Assembly (NCBI RefSeq): GCF_030674635.1
Contig: NZ_CP089978.1
Location: 2,108,001-2,172,000 of the forward strand
Source: Moraxella sp. ZY210820
Lineage (GTDB): Bacteria; Pseudomonadota; Gammaproteobacteria; Pseudomonadales; Moraxellaceae
DNA: 64,000 nucleotides
Reading direction: 5' to 3'
Each line of letters begins with the position of its first letter. Positions within the stretch are counted from its first letter, which is position 1. Below the pieces are notes generated by a model. The model did no database searches and had not been told where the DNA came from. It worked only from the letters and a program-made list of their open reading frames with translations. Both the position numbers and the translations under genes were made by a program. This document shows positions 52,748 to 63,000 of this stretch, in pieces.

Positions 52748-53461
52748 TTACTGTTTTTTCACGACATTGATAATATAATAGTTCTGATTTTCTCGATTAA
52801 AAAATACAAACTCATCATTATCCTTCGTCTTTTCTGCCATAATATAACTGTTTTCACTATTGGTTGATAATATATAATAATATTTATCATTAAGTTGCAT
52901 ATAGTCATAAGTTACACGTAAATCCGCACGCAAATAACCAATACTCAATGCTAACATACTAAAATAAACAAAAATAAATAAATTAAATATCCAAAAATGT
53001 TGTTGCTTCAGCATCATTCTAAAATCCATTTTAAAGGAGATATTATTCCATTTTTGATGAAACATCCACACACAAAAACTGCTAATTAATATGTAAATAA
53101 TCGCTAAATATACGGGAATAGCACCAATAAATAGATAAAAAGTAAGCAATACAGGAATAGTAAAAACAGAAACTAAAACAATAACACGCAACCAGCCAAT
53201 TTGTTGAAAATATTGATTTTTGGAAATTTTATTTAAAAAGGCATAACCGAGTAAATAACATAAAAATAATACAAGAGATGTTACAAAAACATAAGCTAGG
53301 CTTCTTGCCATACTCGCATTACCGATTTCTACATGCCACCAAGGATAACCATAAGCCACAGCCTGTCCCCAACCATAACAGTATGCTGTTGAAAAGCTAA
53401 TGATTGTTAAAAATGCAATAGAAATTGAAGACTGGATAAAATGATGAATTGTATTACTCAT
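52748..53461 (-). CDS. Hypothetical inner-membrane protein
   Basis: 237 residues from ATG 53461; a GTG seven codons upstream is an alternative. Five or six predicted membrane helices (for example FLTIISFSTAYCYGWGQAVAY, YVFVTSLVLFLCYLLGYAFL, IVLVSVFTIPVLLTFYLFIG, VYLAIIYILISSFCVWMFHQ). A soluble C-terminal tail of about 60 residues is Tyr/Asn-rich. No family recognised, no conserved catalytic pattern seen. Isolated between the receptor and tRNA-Ala; role unknown. Confidence 0.65.
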   Translation of the reverse strand: MSNTIHHFIQSSISIAFLTIISFSTAYCYGWGQAVAYGYPWWHVEIGNASMARSLAYVFVTSLVLFLCYLLGYAFLNKISKNQYFQQIGWLRVIVLVSVFTIPVLLTFYLFIGAIPVYLAIIYILISSFCVWMFHQKWNNISFKMDFRMMLKQQHFWIFNLFIFVYFSMLALSIGYLRADLRVTYDYMQLNDKYYYILSTNSENSYIMAEKTKDNDEFVFFNRENQNYYIINVVKKQ

Positions 53462-53694
53462 CGCACTTTTTTTGACTTTCACCCCTATCTAACTAAGACT
53501 AAAGTATTATACAGCAAAATTGATAAAATTAATATATCTTTAATGATTTTATTGTACTTAAATATACACAGACCAATCATATAAAATATAATAAGATATT
53601 GAATTTTTAATGAATTATTATTTTCTATATTTAATAATATTTCAATAAAATCAATAAGTTAAACCACTAATACGATTACTCTATAAATACACGC

Positions 53695-53722
53695 TTGACG
53701 AAAACACAAAATGTGCTATTAT
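53695..53722 (+). promoter_or_regulatory. Promoter of tRNA-Ala(GGC)
   Basis: TTGACG, 16-base spacer, TATTAT, 11 bases before the tRNA. Confidence 0.75.
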
Positions 53723-53732
53723 GCTAGATTAT

Positions 53733-53808
53733 GGGGATATAGCTCAGTTGGTAGAGCACTTGCATGGCATGTAAGGGGTCAGCGGTTCGAACCCGCTTAT
53801 CTCCACCA
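53733..53808 (+). tRNA. tRNA-Ala (GGC)
   Basis: 76 nt with encoded CCA; acceptor GGGGATA/TATCTCC, anticodon loop ATGGCAT. A stand-alone Ala isoacceptor that complements the spacer tRNA-Ala(TGC). Confidence 0.95.
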
Positions 53809-53836
53809 AAATACTCAATACAATACAACCAAAATA

Positions 53837-53862
53837 AAACGCACAGCTCTCTGTGCGTTTTT
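53837..53862. terminator. Terminator shared by tRNA-Ala and dsbB
   Basis: 10-bp stem AAACGCACAG/CTGTGCGTTT, tetraloop CTCT, T-run on the plus side and an A-run on the other. Confidence 0.85.
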
Positions 53863-53868
53863 CTTTCT

Positions 53869-54390
53869 TTATTTAGGATATGCTCTAAATAACTGCCAAG
53901 TAGCTATGGTTGCCAATATACCAAAAAATAACAACGACCAAAATGGCAACGACTGTCCTAAAAACGTCCAATCAATTACCGCACATTCACCTGAGCCAGT
54001 CAAAACCTGCTCCATTACTTTTAATAAAGGAAAAGTTTCCATCATATATTCTAAACCAGCACCACAACTTGGTACTTTATCAGGTGGTAAATGTTGCAAC
54101 CATACATGACGACCTGCTACACCAACCGACCATAAAATACTGAGCCATGCCAATAAACTATAACCACGTCTAAATAAAAAGGTCTTAGGATTATGCACCA
54201 ATGCCATCAATGAGAATAAACCCATTGCCATCAAGCCAACACGCTGAAATACACACAATGGACATGGTTCAAGTCCTACACCATGTTGCAAATATAGAGC
54301 AAAACTCATACCAACAATACTGCCTAAAAATAATAAAGCATGAATTTGTCGATAACTTAAGCCTATGATGCGGTTAAAAATATCTTTCAT
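53869..54390 (-). CDS. dsbB: Disulfide bond formation protein B
   Basis: 173 residues with four membrane helices. Both periplasmic disulfide pairs are present: C43-C46 (EPCPLCVFQR) and C109...C136 (PSCGAG, GECAVI). Arg50 after the CxxC matches the quinone-binding Arg48 of E. coli. DsbB reoxidises DsbA by passing electrons to ubiquinone. The gene follows gshA by 11 bases on the same strand. Confidence 0.95.
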   Translation of the reverse strand: MKDIFNRIIGLSYRQIHALLFLGSIVGMSFALYLQHGVGLEPCPLCVFQRVGLMAMGLFSLMALVHNPKTFLFRRGYSLLAWLSILWSVGVAGRHVWLQHLPPDKVPSCGAGLEYMMETFPLLKVMEQVLTGSGECAVIDWTFLGQSLPFWSLLFFGILATIATWQLFRAYPK

Positions 54391-54401
54391 AATAACTCTA
54401 A

Positions 54402-55964
54402 TTAGCGATATTGCTGTAAATATTGCATAAAATCAATATCTTGCTGTTGTTCTAATTGCTGTTGCTGGCTTAAAGATTGTTGTGCAAGTTGTTGATAATA
54501 AGCAACTTTATCATCATCAAGTTGTATAGATTGATAGAATTGTTGATGTTGTTGTGCCAAATACTCACCTAATTTCCATGTACTACCATGTTGCTCAATA
54601 TCCGCTAATAAACGTGCTGATAAAGTCTGTTCAGGCTGTTCTACACGTATTTGCATGGTTTTAATTGCTTGATGGTACAAACGATCATTCATTGCTTGGT
54701 CAAGGTTGTGTGCATACTGTTCCATTTGTTGCAGATGATTCATCGCCCAATCTTTAAATAATACTTCACCTGTTAAATGATGAATTTTTAACTGTGCATT
54801 ACGACCATCATTTACCATATTTTGTTGATTTAAATCAATCAGCTCTTGCTCTTCAGCTGTAATGATGGGACTATCAATCATCAAACAATATAATGCCAAT
54901 GTTTCTAAGAAACCTGCTGTGGTACTATCAATCCCAATTGGATTATAAGGATTAATATCCACCGCACGCAATTCCACATACGCCACACCACGATTTGCCA
55001 GTGCTTGTGATGGTGTTTCCCCTGCTTGTGGAATTTGTTTCGGGCGAATCAAGCTGTAATATTCATTTTCAATTTGCAGAATATGGTCATTCATTTGTGT
55101 CGGTTCACCCTGTTCATCACTTAAACCTAATTCAGCAAATGGAGCAAATTTTGTATGTACCGCAGCTTGTAAGCCCTTTAAATAGCCTGTCAAATCATTA
55201 TAATGAATGCCTAGACTTTTTTGTGCGGTATTTTGATAGCCCAAATTGCCCATGCGTAATGCTGTCGCATTTGGTAAATAATACGAACCTTTGACAAATG
55301 GCTGTAAATGATGCTGGCGACCTGTTAAAAAACAAGCACATACCGCAGGGCTTGCCCCAATGGTATACATCACTAATGGAATCAAACGGATAAAATTACG
55401 GATTAACCCAAAATAACGATGGCTACGATAATCTTGTAATGATAATGCTTTGAGTTGGCTATCTTGTTCATTTTGTTGTAAATATTCAAATAAGCTATCG
55501 GGAAATGATAAATTATAATGCACACCTGCAATGGTCTGCATACGGCGACCATAACGCACACCCAAACCACGGCGATATAATGTTTTTAAACGTCCAATAT
55601 TCGATGTTCCATAATATGCTAATGGAATTTGTTCATCATTACTATCAAGCATACATGGCATCGACATTGACCACATTTTTTCGCCTTCGGGTAAATTTTG
55701 ATTGCTAATATGATGAATTTCATTCAATTCAGCTAATACATCATGAATATTTTTTTTAGGCGAACTAATAAATTCAAGCAATGCTTCAGAATAATCTGTG
55801 GTAATTTTTGCATGGGTTAAAGCACTACCCAATCCCTGTGGATGTGGAGTTTGAGCCAAAAAACCATCATTTTGCATACGCAAGGTTTCTCGCTCTATGC
55901 CACGTTGCATGGCTTGTAATAATGTATGTGGTATAGCTGTAAATGTTGTGCTTAAATTACTCAT
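54402..55964 (-). CDS. gshA: Glutamate-cysteine ligase
   Basis: 520 residues from ATG 55964 (MSNLSTTFTA); a GTG twelve codons upstream is an alternative. Type 1 family signatures: GIERETLRMQNDGFLAQTPHP, TTDYSEALLEFISSP, MWSMSMPCML, YGRRMQTIAGVHYNLSF, AYVELRAVDINPYNPIGID. It joins glutamate and cysteine in the first step of glutathione synthesis. A Gln-rich C-terminal tail (QQLAQQSLSQQQQLEQQQDI) is lineage-specific. It precedes dsbB, linking cytosolic thiol supply with periplasmic disulfide chemistry by position only. Confidence 0.95.
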   Translation of the reverse strand: MSNLSTTFTAIPHTLLQAMQRGIERETLRMQNDGFLAQTPHPQGLGSALTHAKITTDYSEALLEFISSPKKNIHDVLAELNEIHHISNQNLPEGEKMWSMSMPCMLDSNDEQIPLAYYGTSNIGRLKTLYRRGLGVRYGRRMQTIAGVHYNLSFPDSLFEYLQQNEQDSQLKALSLQDYRSHRYFGLIRNFIRLIPLVMYTIGASPAVCACFLTGRQHHLQPFVKGSYYLPNATALRMGNLGYQNTAQKSLGIHYNDLTGYLKGLQAAVHTKFAPFAELGLSDEQGEPTQMNDHILQIENEYYSLIRPKQIPQAGETPSQALANRGVAYVELRAVDINPYNPIGIDSTTAGFLETLALYCLMIDSPIITAEEQELIDLNQQNMVNDGRNAQLKIHHLTGEVLFKDWAMNHLQQMEQYAHNLDQAMNDRLYHQAIKTMQIRVEQPEQTLSARLLADIEQHGSTWKLGEYLAQQHQQFYQSIQLDDDKVAYYQQLAQQSLSQQQQLEQQQDIDFMQYLQQYR

Positions 55965-56055
55965 ATCATATTCACAAATATTTATTTTATCAGATAACAC
56001 ATTTTAGCATGAAACAAATGAAAATCATGTTTTTTCTTGTCAGTGTTTAGCAAAA

Positions 56056-56514
56056 TTAACTATAAGCTATTGCATTTGTTTCACAAATCATGGTTTGCAA
56101 TTTTTTCTGCCAATATTTTTGCATCGCTTGATGCTGCTGAGCTTGAGCACTTTCAAATAAAAGTTGATAAATTTCAATATGTTGATAATGTGATAATGGT
56201 TTGAGAATTTGTTGTGTAATAATAGCAAACTTCTTATCTTGTGTACATTCAAAATACATCATATAGACTTTAGCCAAACAAATCGATAAATCCAAATACA
56301 GATTTAAATCAATATCATCAAATTCTAAACGTGCTTGCTCTAATATTGCTAACGCTTGTTGTAAAAAATAAATTTGCTCGGCTTTCTGCTTACTCAAAGC
56401 CATTAATTGTAAACGTAATTGTCCCCGTTGCAATGCCAATTCAGGACTATTTTGCTGTAGAAATTGCTGGTCTGTTTCGCCTAATTGTGTGATTAGATAT
56501 GAACTTGTCATCAT
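56056..56514 (-). CDS. Hypothetical helical (TPR-like) protein
   Basis: 152 residues, predominantly alpha-helical: LALQRGQLRLQLMALSKQKA, EQIYFLQQALAILEQARLEF, LNLYLDLSICLAKVYMMYFE, YQLLFESAQAQQHQAMQKYW. Spacing suggests two or three TPR-type hairpins. No signal peptide and no recognised domain. The leading Met-Met leaves the exact start open by one codon. Located between gshA and the VapBC module on the minus strand; function unknown. Confidence 0.6.
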   Translation of the reverse strand: MMTSSYLITQLGETDQQFLQQNSPELALQRGQLRLQLMALSKQKAEQIYFLQQALAILEQARLEFDDIDLNLYLDLSICLAKVYMMYFECTQDKKFAIITQQILKPLSHYQHIEIYQLLFESAQAQQHQAMQKYWQKKLQTMICETNAIAYS

Positions 56515-56760
56515 AAATTCTTGCGGTTATCTCATTCTATACAACAAATACAGGAAAGTTTGAACTCATCATTTTTACTTTCCAAACATTTTTCCATTAT
56601 GGAAAGTGTACTACAAATTGTCAAGATGTTTCTATTGCCTAATTTTGATATAATGCTCTTAATTTTCAGCAAAAATTTAAACTTATGCACGACAAAATCA
56701 TCAAATCTATCGCCAAAAAAATTTTAACACCTTATGGATTTTTTTCAGAACAAAGAATTT

Positions 56761-56790
56761 TTGCTGATAAAATGACAAACCTGCTATAAT
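56761..56790 (+). promoter_or_regulatory. Putative promoter of the VapBC module
   Basis: TTGCTG, 18-base spacer, TATAAT, 30 bases before the antitoxin start. The rest of the 56515-56820 interval shows no convincing gene. Confidence 0.55.
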
Positions 56791-56820
56791 ACTTAAAATA
56801 CTCAATTTGGGAGATAAATT

Positions 56821-57078
56821 ATGTTAATTGATATCGCTTTATTACCACCAATGGTACAAGAACAAATTTTGACTATCAAACAACATGAAAATCTTGAAGT
56901 TGTTCGCAATGGAGAACTTGTAATGAGTTTTACCCCAAATCTACAAGAACAGACAACCAAACCAAACCGCTTAATTGGTGATGATAAAGCATTTGGTTTA
57001 TGGCAAGGATTAGGAATTGATGGTTTAGAATATCAAGAACAAATCCGTAGTGAATGGGTGCGGGAGTGGGAAAAATGA
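56821..57078 (+). CDS. vapB: VapB/Phd-like antitoxin
   Basis: 85 residues. N-terminal segment LPPMVQEQILTIKQHENLEVVRNGELVMSF resembles a Phd-type DNA-binding domain. The C-terminal LWQGLGIDGLEYQEQIRSEW segment would occupy the toxin active site. GGGAGA precedes the ATG by six bases. The stop overlaps the toxin start in an ATGA arrangement. Confidence 0.82.
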   Translation: MLIDIALLPPMVQEQILTIKQHENLEVVRNGELVMSFTPNLQEQTTKPNRLIGDDKAFGLWQGLGIDGLEYQEQIRSEWVREWEK

Positions 57079-57443
57079 TTTTGGTAGATAGCAATATTAT
57101 CATTTATTATTTTTCAGGTATGGAAAAAGCTCGTGAATTTTTAAATGAAAATGCTCAAAATTTGGCGATTTCTACAATCACAGTTTCAGAAGTATTGTCT
57201 TACCCAATGCGTGAAGATGAACTAAAATATACGACTGATTTTTTAAAAAATAACTTCACTTGGTTTGATGTCAGCCGTGATATTATTTTTAAAACAGCTG
57301 AAATTCGCCGTCAAAAGAAAATCAAAACACCTGATGCTATTATCGGAGCAACAGCACTCATCCATGAATTAACTCTTGCTAGTCGTAATGAAAAAGATTT
57401 TAAAAACTTGCCATTAAACTTTATCAATCCTTTTAATGATTAA
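57075..57443 (+). CDS. vapC: VapC PIN-domain ribonuclease toxin
   Basis: 122 residues from ATG 57075 (product MILVDSNIIIYYFSG). PIN-domain acidic residues: Asp5, Glu39 (TVSEVLSYP), Asp91 (KTPDAIIGATAL) and Asp109 (SRNEKDFKNLP). These coordinate Mg for tRNA or rRNA cleavage. Coupled by a 4-base overlap to the antitoxin. It is intact, unlike several other toxin-antitoxin genes in this window. Confidence 0.9.
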   Translation: MILVDSNIIIYYFSGMEKAREFLNENAQNLAISTITVSEVLSYPMREDELKYTTDFLKNNFTWFDVSRDIIFKTAEIRRQKKIKTPDAIIGATALIHELTLASRNEKDFKNLPLNFINPFND

Positions 57444-57501
57444 TGCAGTATAAATTTAGCATTTAATGACAAAGTTTTGATTAATTATCGTTCAATATTT
57501 A

Positions 57502-58152
57502 TTAAACACTCCGCTGTCTCAACCAAGCCGTAATGGATAATCTATCTTGATGGCTAAGCAAAACTTCATGCAATAAATCACTTTGAAATATTGCCAAACG
57601 ATTAGGTAACGGCTGAATAATATGCCATTGTTTCCGTTTATCTTGTAAGCGGAGTTCGCCACCATCGCCATTTTTCCAAGATTGATGTAAATAATAGACT
57701 GCTGAAATCACACGTCCATTTTTATTTTGCGGATTATCACGATGTAATTTATAAAATTCGCCTGCATGATAATGAGCAAAATGTCCTTCTACTTCAAAAA
57801 TACCCAAATAAAATGCCTGATTAATCGCTTTGCCTAACCTCAATAAATAAGCTAAATGACGTTGTGCAATGGGTAACTGGTCATCAATCCATAAAATATG
57901 GTCGCTACGAATATCCGTCATTTTACCATTTTGAATTTCAGCTTGACGAAATTGTTTTTGGTGTTGCGTGCATTGCTGACGTAAAGCAATTAAAAATTCA
58001 TCATTATAAACATCATCGATAATCGCAAAACCATATTTCTCTAAACCATCAAGGATTTTATCAATCTGTTGTTCATTAAAATAGTTTAAATAATCATCAG
58101 TAATATTGCTCATATTGAGTAAAGGCTTAAAATCTGCTGAATTTATCATCAA
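57502..58152 (-). CDS. 2-oxoglutarate/Fe(II)-dependent oxygenase (P4Hc type)
   Basis: 216 residues. Iron ligands: HxD in FYKLHRDNPQ (about residues 135-137) and the distal His in SDLLHEVLLSH (about 193). The 2OG-binding Arg lies in HQDRLSITAW (about 203). GHFAHYHAGEFYKLHRD and VISAVYYLHQSWKNGDGGELRL are typical of PiuC-like or prolyl-4-hydroxylase-like enzymes. Substrate unknown. Such proteins in gammaproteobacteria are often hydroxylases of ribosomal proteins or iron-uptake related. Single gene between VapBC and rlmJ, divergent from rlmJ. Confidence 0.87.
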   Translation of the reverse strand: MMINSADFKPLLNMSNITDDYLNYFNEQQIDKILDGLEKYGFAIIDDVYNDEFLIALRQQCTQHQKQFRQAEIQNGKMTDIRSDHILWIDDQLPIAQRHLAYLLRLGKAINQAFYLGIFEVEGHFAHYHAGEFYKLHRDNPQNKNGRVISAVYYLHQSWKNGDGGELRLQDKRKQWHIIQPLPNRLAIFQSDLLHEVLLSHQDRLSITAWLRQRSV

Positions 58153-58265
58153 AAATACCTAAAAATTACAATCTATAACATCATTGCTATTGTAAAGCAT
58201 ATTGTTATCCGCATGAAATACTTTTTTCATGTTAAAATGTAGCTTACATTTTAGGATTTTTTACA

Positions 58266-59129
58266 ATGAATTACCAACATCATTATCACGCGGGAAATTT
58301 TGCCGATGTGATGAAACATATTTTGTTATTACAACTTTTACAACGCTTAAATGCCAAAGATAAACCTTACCGTTATATCGATACACATGGTGGGGCGGGT
58401 ATGTATGATTTATCGCAAGCACCTGCACAAAAAACAGGCGAATTTTTAACAGGCATTCATCGTTTAATGCAATTATCCAATGCCGAAAAACAACAAGCAC
58501 CGCAAGCGATTCAACATTATTTACAACTAGTCGATAATTTGCGTGTCAATTTGGGCAAAGGGTTTTATGCAGGCTCGCCATGGTTTGCCTTACAACAAAT
58601 TCGTGAACAAGATAAAATCAGTGTATTTGAGTTAAAAGAAGAGATTTTCCAGCAATTACGCCATAATATTCGTGATAGCCAACGCCGTGTGGCACTTCAT
58701 CAACGTGATGCATACGAAGGTTTATTAGCCGTTATTCCACCTAAAGAAAAACGTGGTTTAGTGATGATTGACCCACCGTATGAATGGGAACGTAAGGATT
58801 TTCCGCAGTTGGTTGAATTGTTGCAAAATGCTTATAAAAAATGGACAACAGGCATATTTGCCTTGTGGTATCCGATTAAAGACCGTGCCAGAATCGAGCG
58901 TTTTGAAAAGAAAATGATTAAAACAGGTATTCGCCGTCAGCTCGTTTGTGAAATTTGTGTATGGCCTGATGATACTGAAATTGGTTTGAATGGTTGCGGT
59001 TTGTTGATTATCAATCCACCTTGGCAATTTGCTGAAGAGGCTGAACAAGCCTTGCAATGGTTACTACCACATTTGCGTATGCAAGAAGGCAAAGGTAGTG
59101 CAACAGTGAAATGGTTAGTAGGTGAATAA
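58266..59129 (+). CDS. rlmJ: 23S rRNA (adenine2030-N6)-methyltransferase
   Basis: 287 residues. MNYQHHYHAGNFADVMKHILLLQLLQRLN at the N-terminus, IDTHGGAGMYDL near 37-49 and the catalytic DPPYEWERKDF near 167-177 are RlmJ signatures. It methylates A2030 in 23S rRNA. The gene is preceded by TTAGGATTTTTTACA and runs into pssA with a 9-base gap, so it is probably co-transcribed with it. Confidence 0.95.
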   Translation: MNYQHHYHAGNFADVMKHILLLQLLQRLNAKDKPYRYIDTHGGAGMYDLSQAPAQKTGEFLTGIHRLMQLSNAEKQQAPQAIQHYLQLVDNLRVNLGKGFYAGSPWFALQQIREQDKISVFELKEEIFQQLRHNIRDSQRRVALHQRDAYEGLLAVIPPKEKRGLVMIDPPYEWERKDFPQLVELLQNAYKKWTTGIFALWYPIKDRARIERFEKKMIKTGIRRQLVCEICVWPDDTEIGLNGCGLLIINPPWQFAEEAEQALQWLLPHLRMQEGKGSATVKWLVGE

Positions 59130-59138
59130 GGATTAACA

Positions 59139-59951
59139 ATGAGTCAGACACCACGTCCCGAACAAAAACCTTCATCAGAACATCATGTATTTGATGGAAT
59201 TACGTTTGAAGTTGAAGAACTTGAATGTACTGAAGGACAAGCGGTTAAACGCAAAGGTATTTATTTAGTACCGAATGCGATTACCACTGCGGCATTATTA
59301 TCAGGGTTTTACGCCATTACTGCGAGTATGAGTGGGCATTATAATCAAGCGATTATTGCTATTTTTATTGCAGCTTTACTTGATGGATTAGATGGACGTA
59401 TTGCTCGTGCTATGAATGCACAAAGCTCATTTGGTGAACAATTTGATTCGCTATCTGATATGCTAGCATTCGGTGTTGCACCTGCTATTTTAATGTATAG
59501 CTGGAGTTTACATGGTTTAGGACGTATAGGCTTAGCATGTTGTTTTGTTTATACAGCTTGTGCTGCATTCCGTTTAGCACGTTTTAATGTACAAATTGGT
59601 GTTGTTGATAAGCGTTATTTTATTGGTATTGCTAGTCCTTTAGCGGGTATCGTAGTAATTTCAACTGTTTGGGCAGGACTTTCTAAACATAGTATTTTAG
59701 TACCACAAGCTTTAGAAACACAAATTGGTTTAGCCGTGTTGATGGTAAGTATAGGCTTACTGATGGTATCGAATATGAAATATTATTCGTTTAAAACCAT
59801 GGATAAAAAACGTGTGCCATTTATCGCGTTAATTCCTATTGTACTCATTTTAGCTGCCATGACGTATAACATTCCTGTCGGTTTATTGATTTTAGCATCT
59901 GCTTATATTGTTTCAGGATTTTTTACTACAATGATGGCAAAAAATAAATAA
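59139..59951 (+). CDS. pssA: CDP-diacylglycerol-serine O-phosphatidyltransferase
   Basis: 270 residues with about eight membrane segments. CDP-alcohol phosphotransferase signature D-G-x2-D-G-R-x-A-R-x8-G-x3-D-x3-D at residues 85-107 (DGLDGRIARAMN, SSFGEQFDSLSD). It joins CDP-diacylglycerol and L-serine to phosphatidylserine, leading to phosphatidylethanolamine. The roughly 40-residue N-terminal cytosolic extension is common in the Pseudomonas-Moraxella group. Confidence 0.95.
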   Translation: MSQTPRPEQKPSSEHHVFDGITFEVEELECTEGQAVKRKGIYLVPNAITTAALLSGFYAITASMSGHYNQAIIAIFIAALLDGLDGRIARAMNAQSSFGEQFDSLSDMLAFGVAPAILMYSWSLHGLGRIGLACCFVYTACAAFRLARFNVQIGVVDKRYFIGIASPLAGIVVISTVWAGLSKHSILVPQALETQIGLAVLMVSIGLLMVSNMKYYSFKTMDKKRVPFIALIPIVLILAAMTYNIPVGLLILASAYIVSGFFTTMMAKNK

Positions 59952-59954
59952 ATA

Positions 59955-59996
59955 TAAAAAATGAGAGTGGAGTTCAAAACCCACTCTCATTTTTTA
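59955..59996. terminator. Bidirectional terminator between pssA and the autotransporter
   Basis: Perfect 10-bp stem ATGAGAGTGG/CCACTCTCAT, loop AGTTCAAAAC, A-run before and T-run after. Confidence 0.9.
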
Positions 59997-60010
59997 TGAA
60001 TGATAATTCA

Positions 60011-63000
60011 TTACCATTTATAGCTAAATTTCATACCGCCTGAATTCTGTGTATTAACTTCACTTCCTTCCGAACGACCCGCATGAATTTCTGTAGACCA
60101 TTGCTTACCACCCACCTTAACACCAACTTCATGATGTCCATAACGTCCATACGCTTGTCTTAAACTATGACCGTTTACTTTAACCTCACTCTTTTCATTC
60201 ATCGTATCAACATAATGACTAGAAATTGATGGTGTAAGTTCAATACCATTGCCTAAACTAAAACTTTTCTCTAATGATACACCAGCTCGATAGCTTAAAA
60301 TATTTGCATCTGGCAATGCTATATTTGCACCATTTAAGTTATAGTTGCGTCCTTCTAAATAGTGGTAACGTACACCTACACTTGGTTTAATATTGACCAA
60401 CTTTGTCGATACGGTTGTCCCTACATTCACTCCTGCTGTCGCTATATTGCGTGCAAGTTTGGTATCTTCTCCTTCTGAACGAAGTTCACTATCTGTACGT
60501 CCATAACCTACATCAACACTGACAAAACTATTATCAGCATAGTTAAGTTTACTATAAACCGAAAGCATATCTAATTTGCTTTCACTGCTTGCATTATCAG
60601 CAAAACGATTTGTCCCTTCACTATGACTATACGCAACACCAACCAGCAATTGACCATCTGCTGTATCAAGCACCGTATCAGCACCAATTTGAGTTAGGGT
60701 TTCTTGTTTTTTATAATCACGATAATACGCTGAACCATGTTCAGTTTCATTATAGCGATTTACATTTAACCATACGCCACCTGAATGAATATTATCCAGT
60801 AAATGATGATTTAAACCATCCCCAACATGAATAACACTATTCACTTGTGATGATAAATCTGATAATGCTGTATTGGCATAACGACTTATTAATTCTGATT
60901 GTTGTTTTTGTGCTAGTGCTTTACGGCGTGCTTCTTCTGCTTGGCGTTCTTTTTCTAAACGCTCTGCCTCTTGACGTGCTAACTCAGCTTGACGTTCTTT
61001 CTCTAACCGTTCTGCTTCTTGGCGTGCTAATTCCGCTTGACGTTCTTTCTCTAAGCGTTCCGCTTCTTGACGAGCCAATTCTGCTTGACGTTCTTTCTCT
61101 AAACGCTCTGCTTCTTGGCGTGCTAACTCAGCCTGACGTTCTTTTTCCAAACGTTCCGCTTCTTGGCGAGCCAATTCTGCTTGACGTTCTTTTTCCAAAC
61201 GTTCTGCTTCTTGACGTGCTAATTCCGCTTGACGTTCTTTTTCTAAACGCTCTGCCTCTTGACGTGCTAACTCAGCTTGACGTTCTTTCTCTAACCGTTC
61301 TGCTTCTTGGCGTGCTAATTCCGCTTGACGTTCTTTCTCTAACCGTTCTGCTTCTTGGCGTGCTAATTCCGCTTGACGTTCTTTTTCTAAACGCTCTGCC
61401 TCTTGACGTGCTAACTCAGCTTGACGTTCTTTTTCCAAACGTTCTGCTTCTTGACGTGCTAATTCCGCTTGACGTTCTTTCTCTAAGCGTTCCGCTTCTT
61501 GACGAGCCAATTCTGCTTGACGTTCTTTCTCTAACCGTTCTGCTTCTTGGCGTGCTAATTCCGCTTGACGTTCTTTCTCTAACCGTTCTGCTTCTTGGCG
61601 TGCTAATTCAGCCTGACGTTCTCGTTCTAAACGTTCCGCTTCTTGACGAACTAATTCAGCCTGACGCTCTCTTTCCAAACGTTCTGCTTCTTGGCGTGCT
61701 AACTCGGCTTGACGCTCTCTTTCCAAACGCTCTGCTTCTTGGCGTGCTAATTCAGCCTGACGTTCTCGTTCTAAACGTTCCGCTTCTTGACGAACTAATT
61801 CAGCCTGACGTTCTTTTTCTAAACGTTCCGCTTCTTGACGTGCTAACTCAGCCTGACGCTCTCTTTCCAAACGTTCCGCTTCTTGACGTGCTAACTCAGC
61901 CTGACGTTCTTTTTCCAAACGTTCTGCTTCTTGGCGTGCTAACTCGGCTTGACGCTCTCTTTCCAAACGCTCTGCTTCTTGGCGTGCTAATTCAGCCTGA
62001 CGTTCTCGTTCTAAACGTTCCGCTTCTTGACGAACTAATTCAGCCTGACGTTCTTTTTCTAAACGTTCCGCTTCTTGACGTGCTAACTCAGCCTGACGCT
62101 CTCTTTCCAAACGTTCCGCTTCTTGACGTGCTAACTCAGCCTGACGTTCTTTTTCCAAACGTTCTGCTTCTTGGCGTGCTAACTCGGCTTGACGCTCTCT
62201 TTCCAAACGCTCTGCTTCTTGGCGTGCTAATTCAGCCTGACGTTCTCGTTCTAAACGTTCCGCTTCTTGACGAACTAATTCAGCCTGACGTTCTTTTTCT
62301 AAACGTTCCGCTTCTTGACGTGCTAACTCAGCCTGACGTTCTTTTTCTAAACGCTCTGCTTCTTGACGAGCTAATTCTGCTTGGCGTTCTTTTTCTAAAC
62401 GCTCTGCCTCTTGACGTGCTAACTCAGCTTGACGTTCTTTCTCTAACCGTTCTGCTTCTTGGCGTGCTAATTCCGCTTGACGTTCTTTCTCTAACCGTTC
62501 TGCTTCTTGACGAGCCAATTCTGCTTGACGTTCTTTCTCTAACCGTTCTGCTTCTTGACGAGCCAATTCTGCTTGACGTTCTTTTTCTAACCGTTCTGCT
62601 TCTTGACGAGCCAATTCTGCTTGACGTTCTTTTTCTAAACGCTCTGCCTCTTGACGTGCTAACTCAGCCTGACGTTCTTTTTCTAAACGCTCTGCTTCAT
62701 CATCTATTTCTTTTTCAAGCACAGGACTCCACAAATAATAGTTCTCGCCTTCATGACGTAAACTATAACGATATGCACCTAAATCAACTTGTTCATCTTT
62801 GTTTGCTAATTTAACCGTTGATGTATCTGTACCTTTAACCGTTAATAAAGTTAAATGTTCTTTTGTCTTCGTTGGTTCTTTACCTGTATTATTAACATTT
62901 AAACGATGTGTACCACTTGCATTTCCTTGAACATTTACTTTATCACCTTTAAATTGCGTTAAATTAGTTTGATAATTAAATAAACCTTCACCTGTTAAAT

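Noticed and set aside
56685..56789. A 34-codon frame (MHDKIIKSIAKKILTPYGFF...) ahead of the VapBC module
   Set aside because: Too short to judge. It overlaps the predicted promoter of vapBC and has no clear ribosome-binding site. It may be a remnant of a longer gene.
60847..62814. A 655-codon open frame on the plus strand opposite the autotransporter repeats, encoding a Leu/Val-rich protein
   Set aside because: It exists because the 48-bp repeat has no stop in that frame. There is no signal, no domain, no ribosome-binding site of note, and the opposite strand carries a convincing autotransporter.
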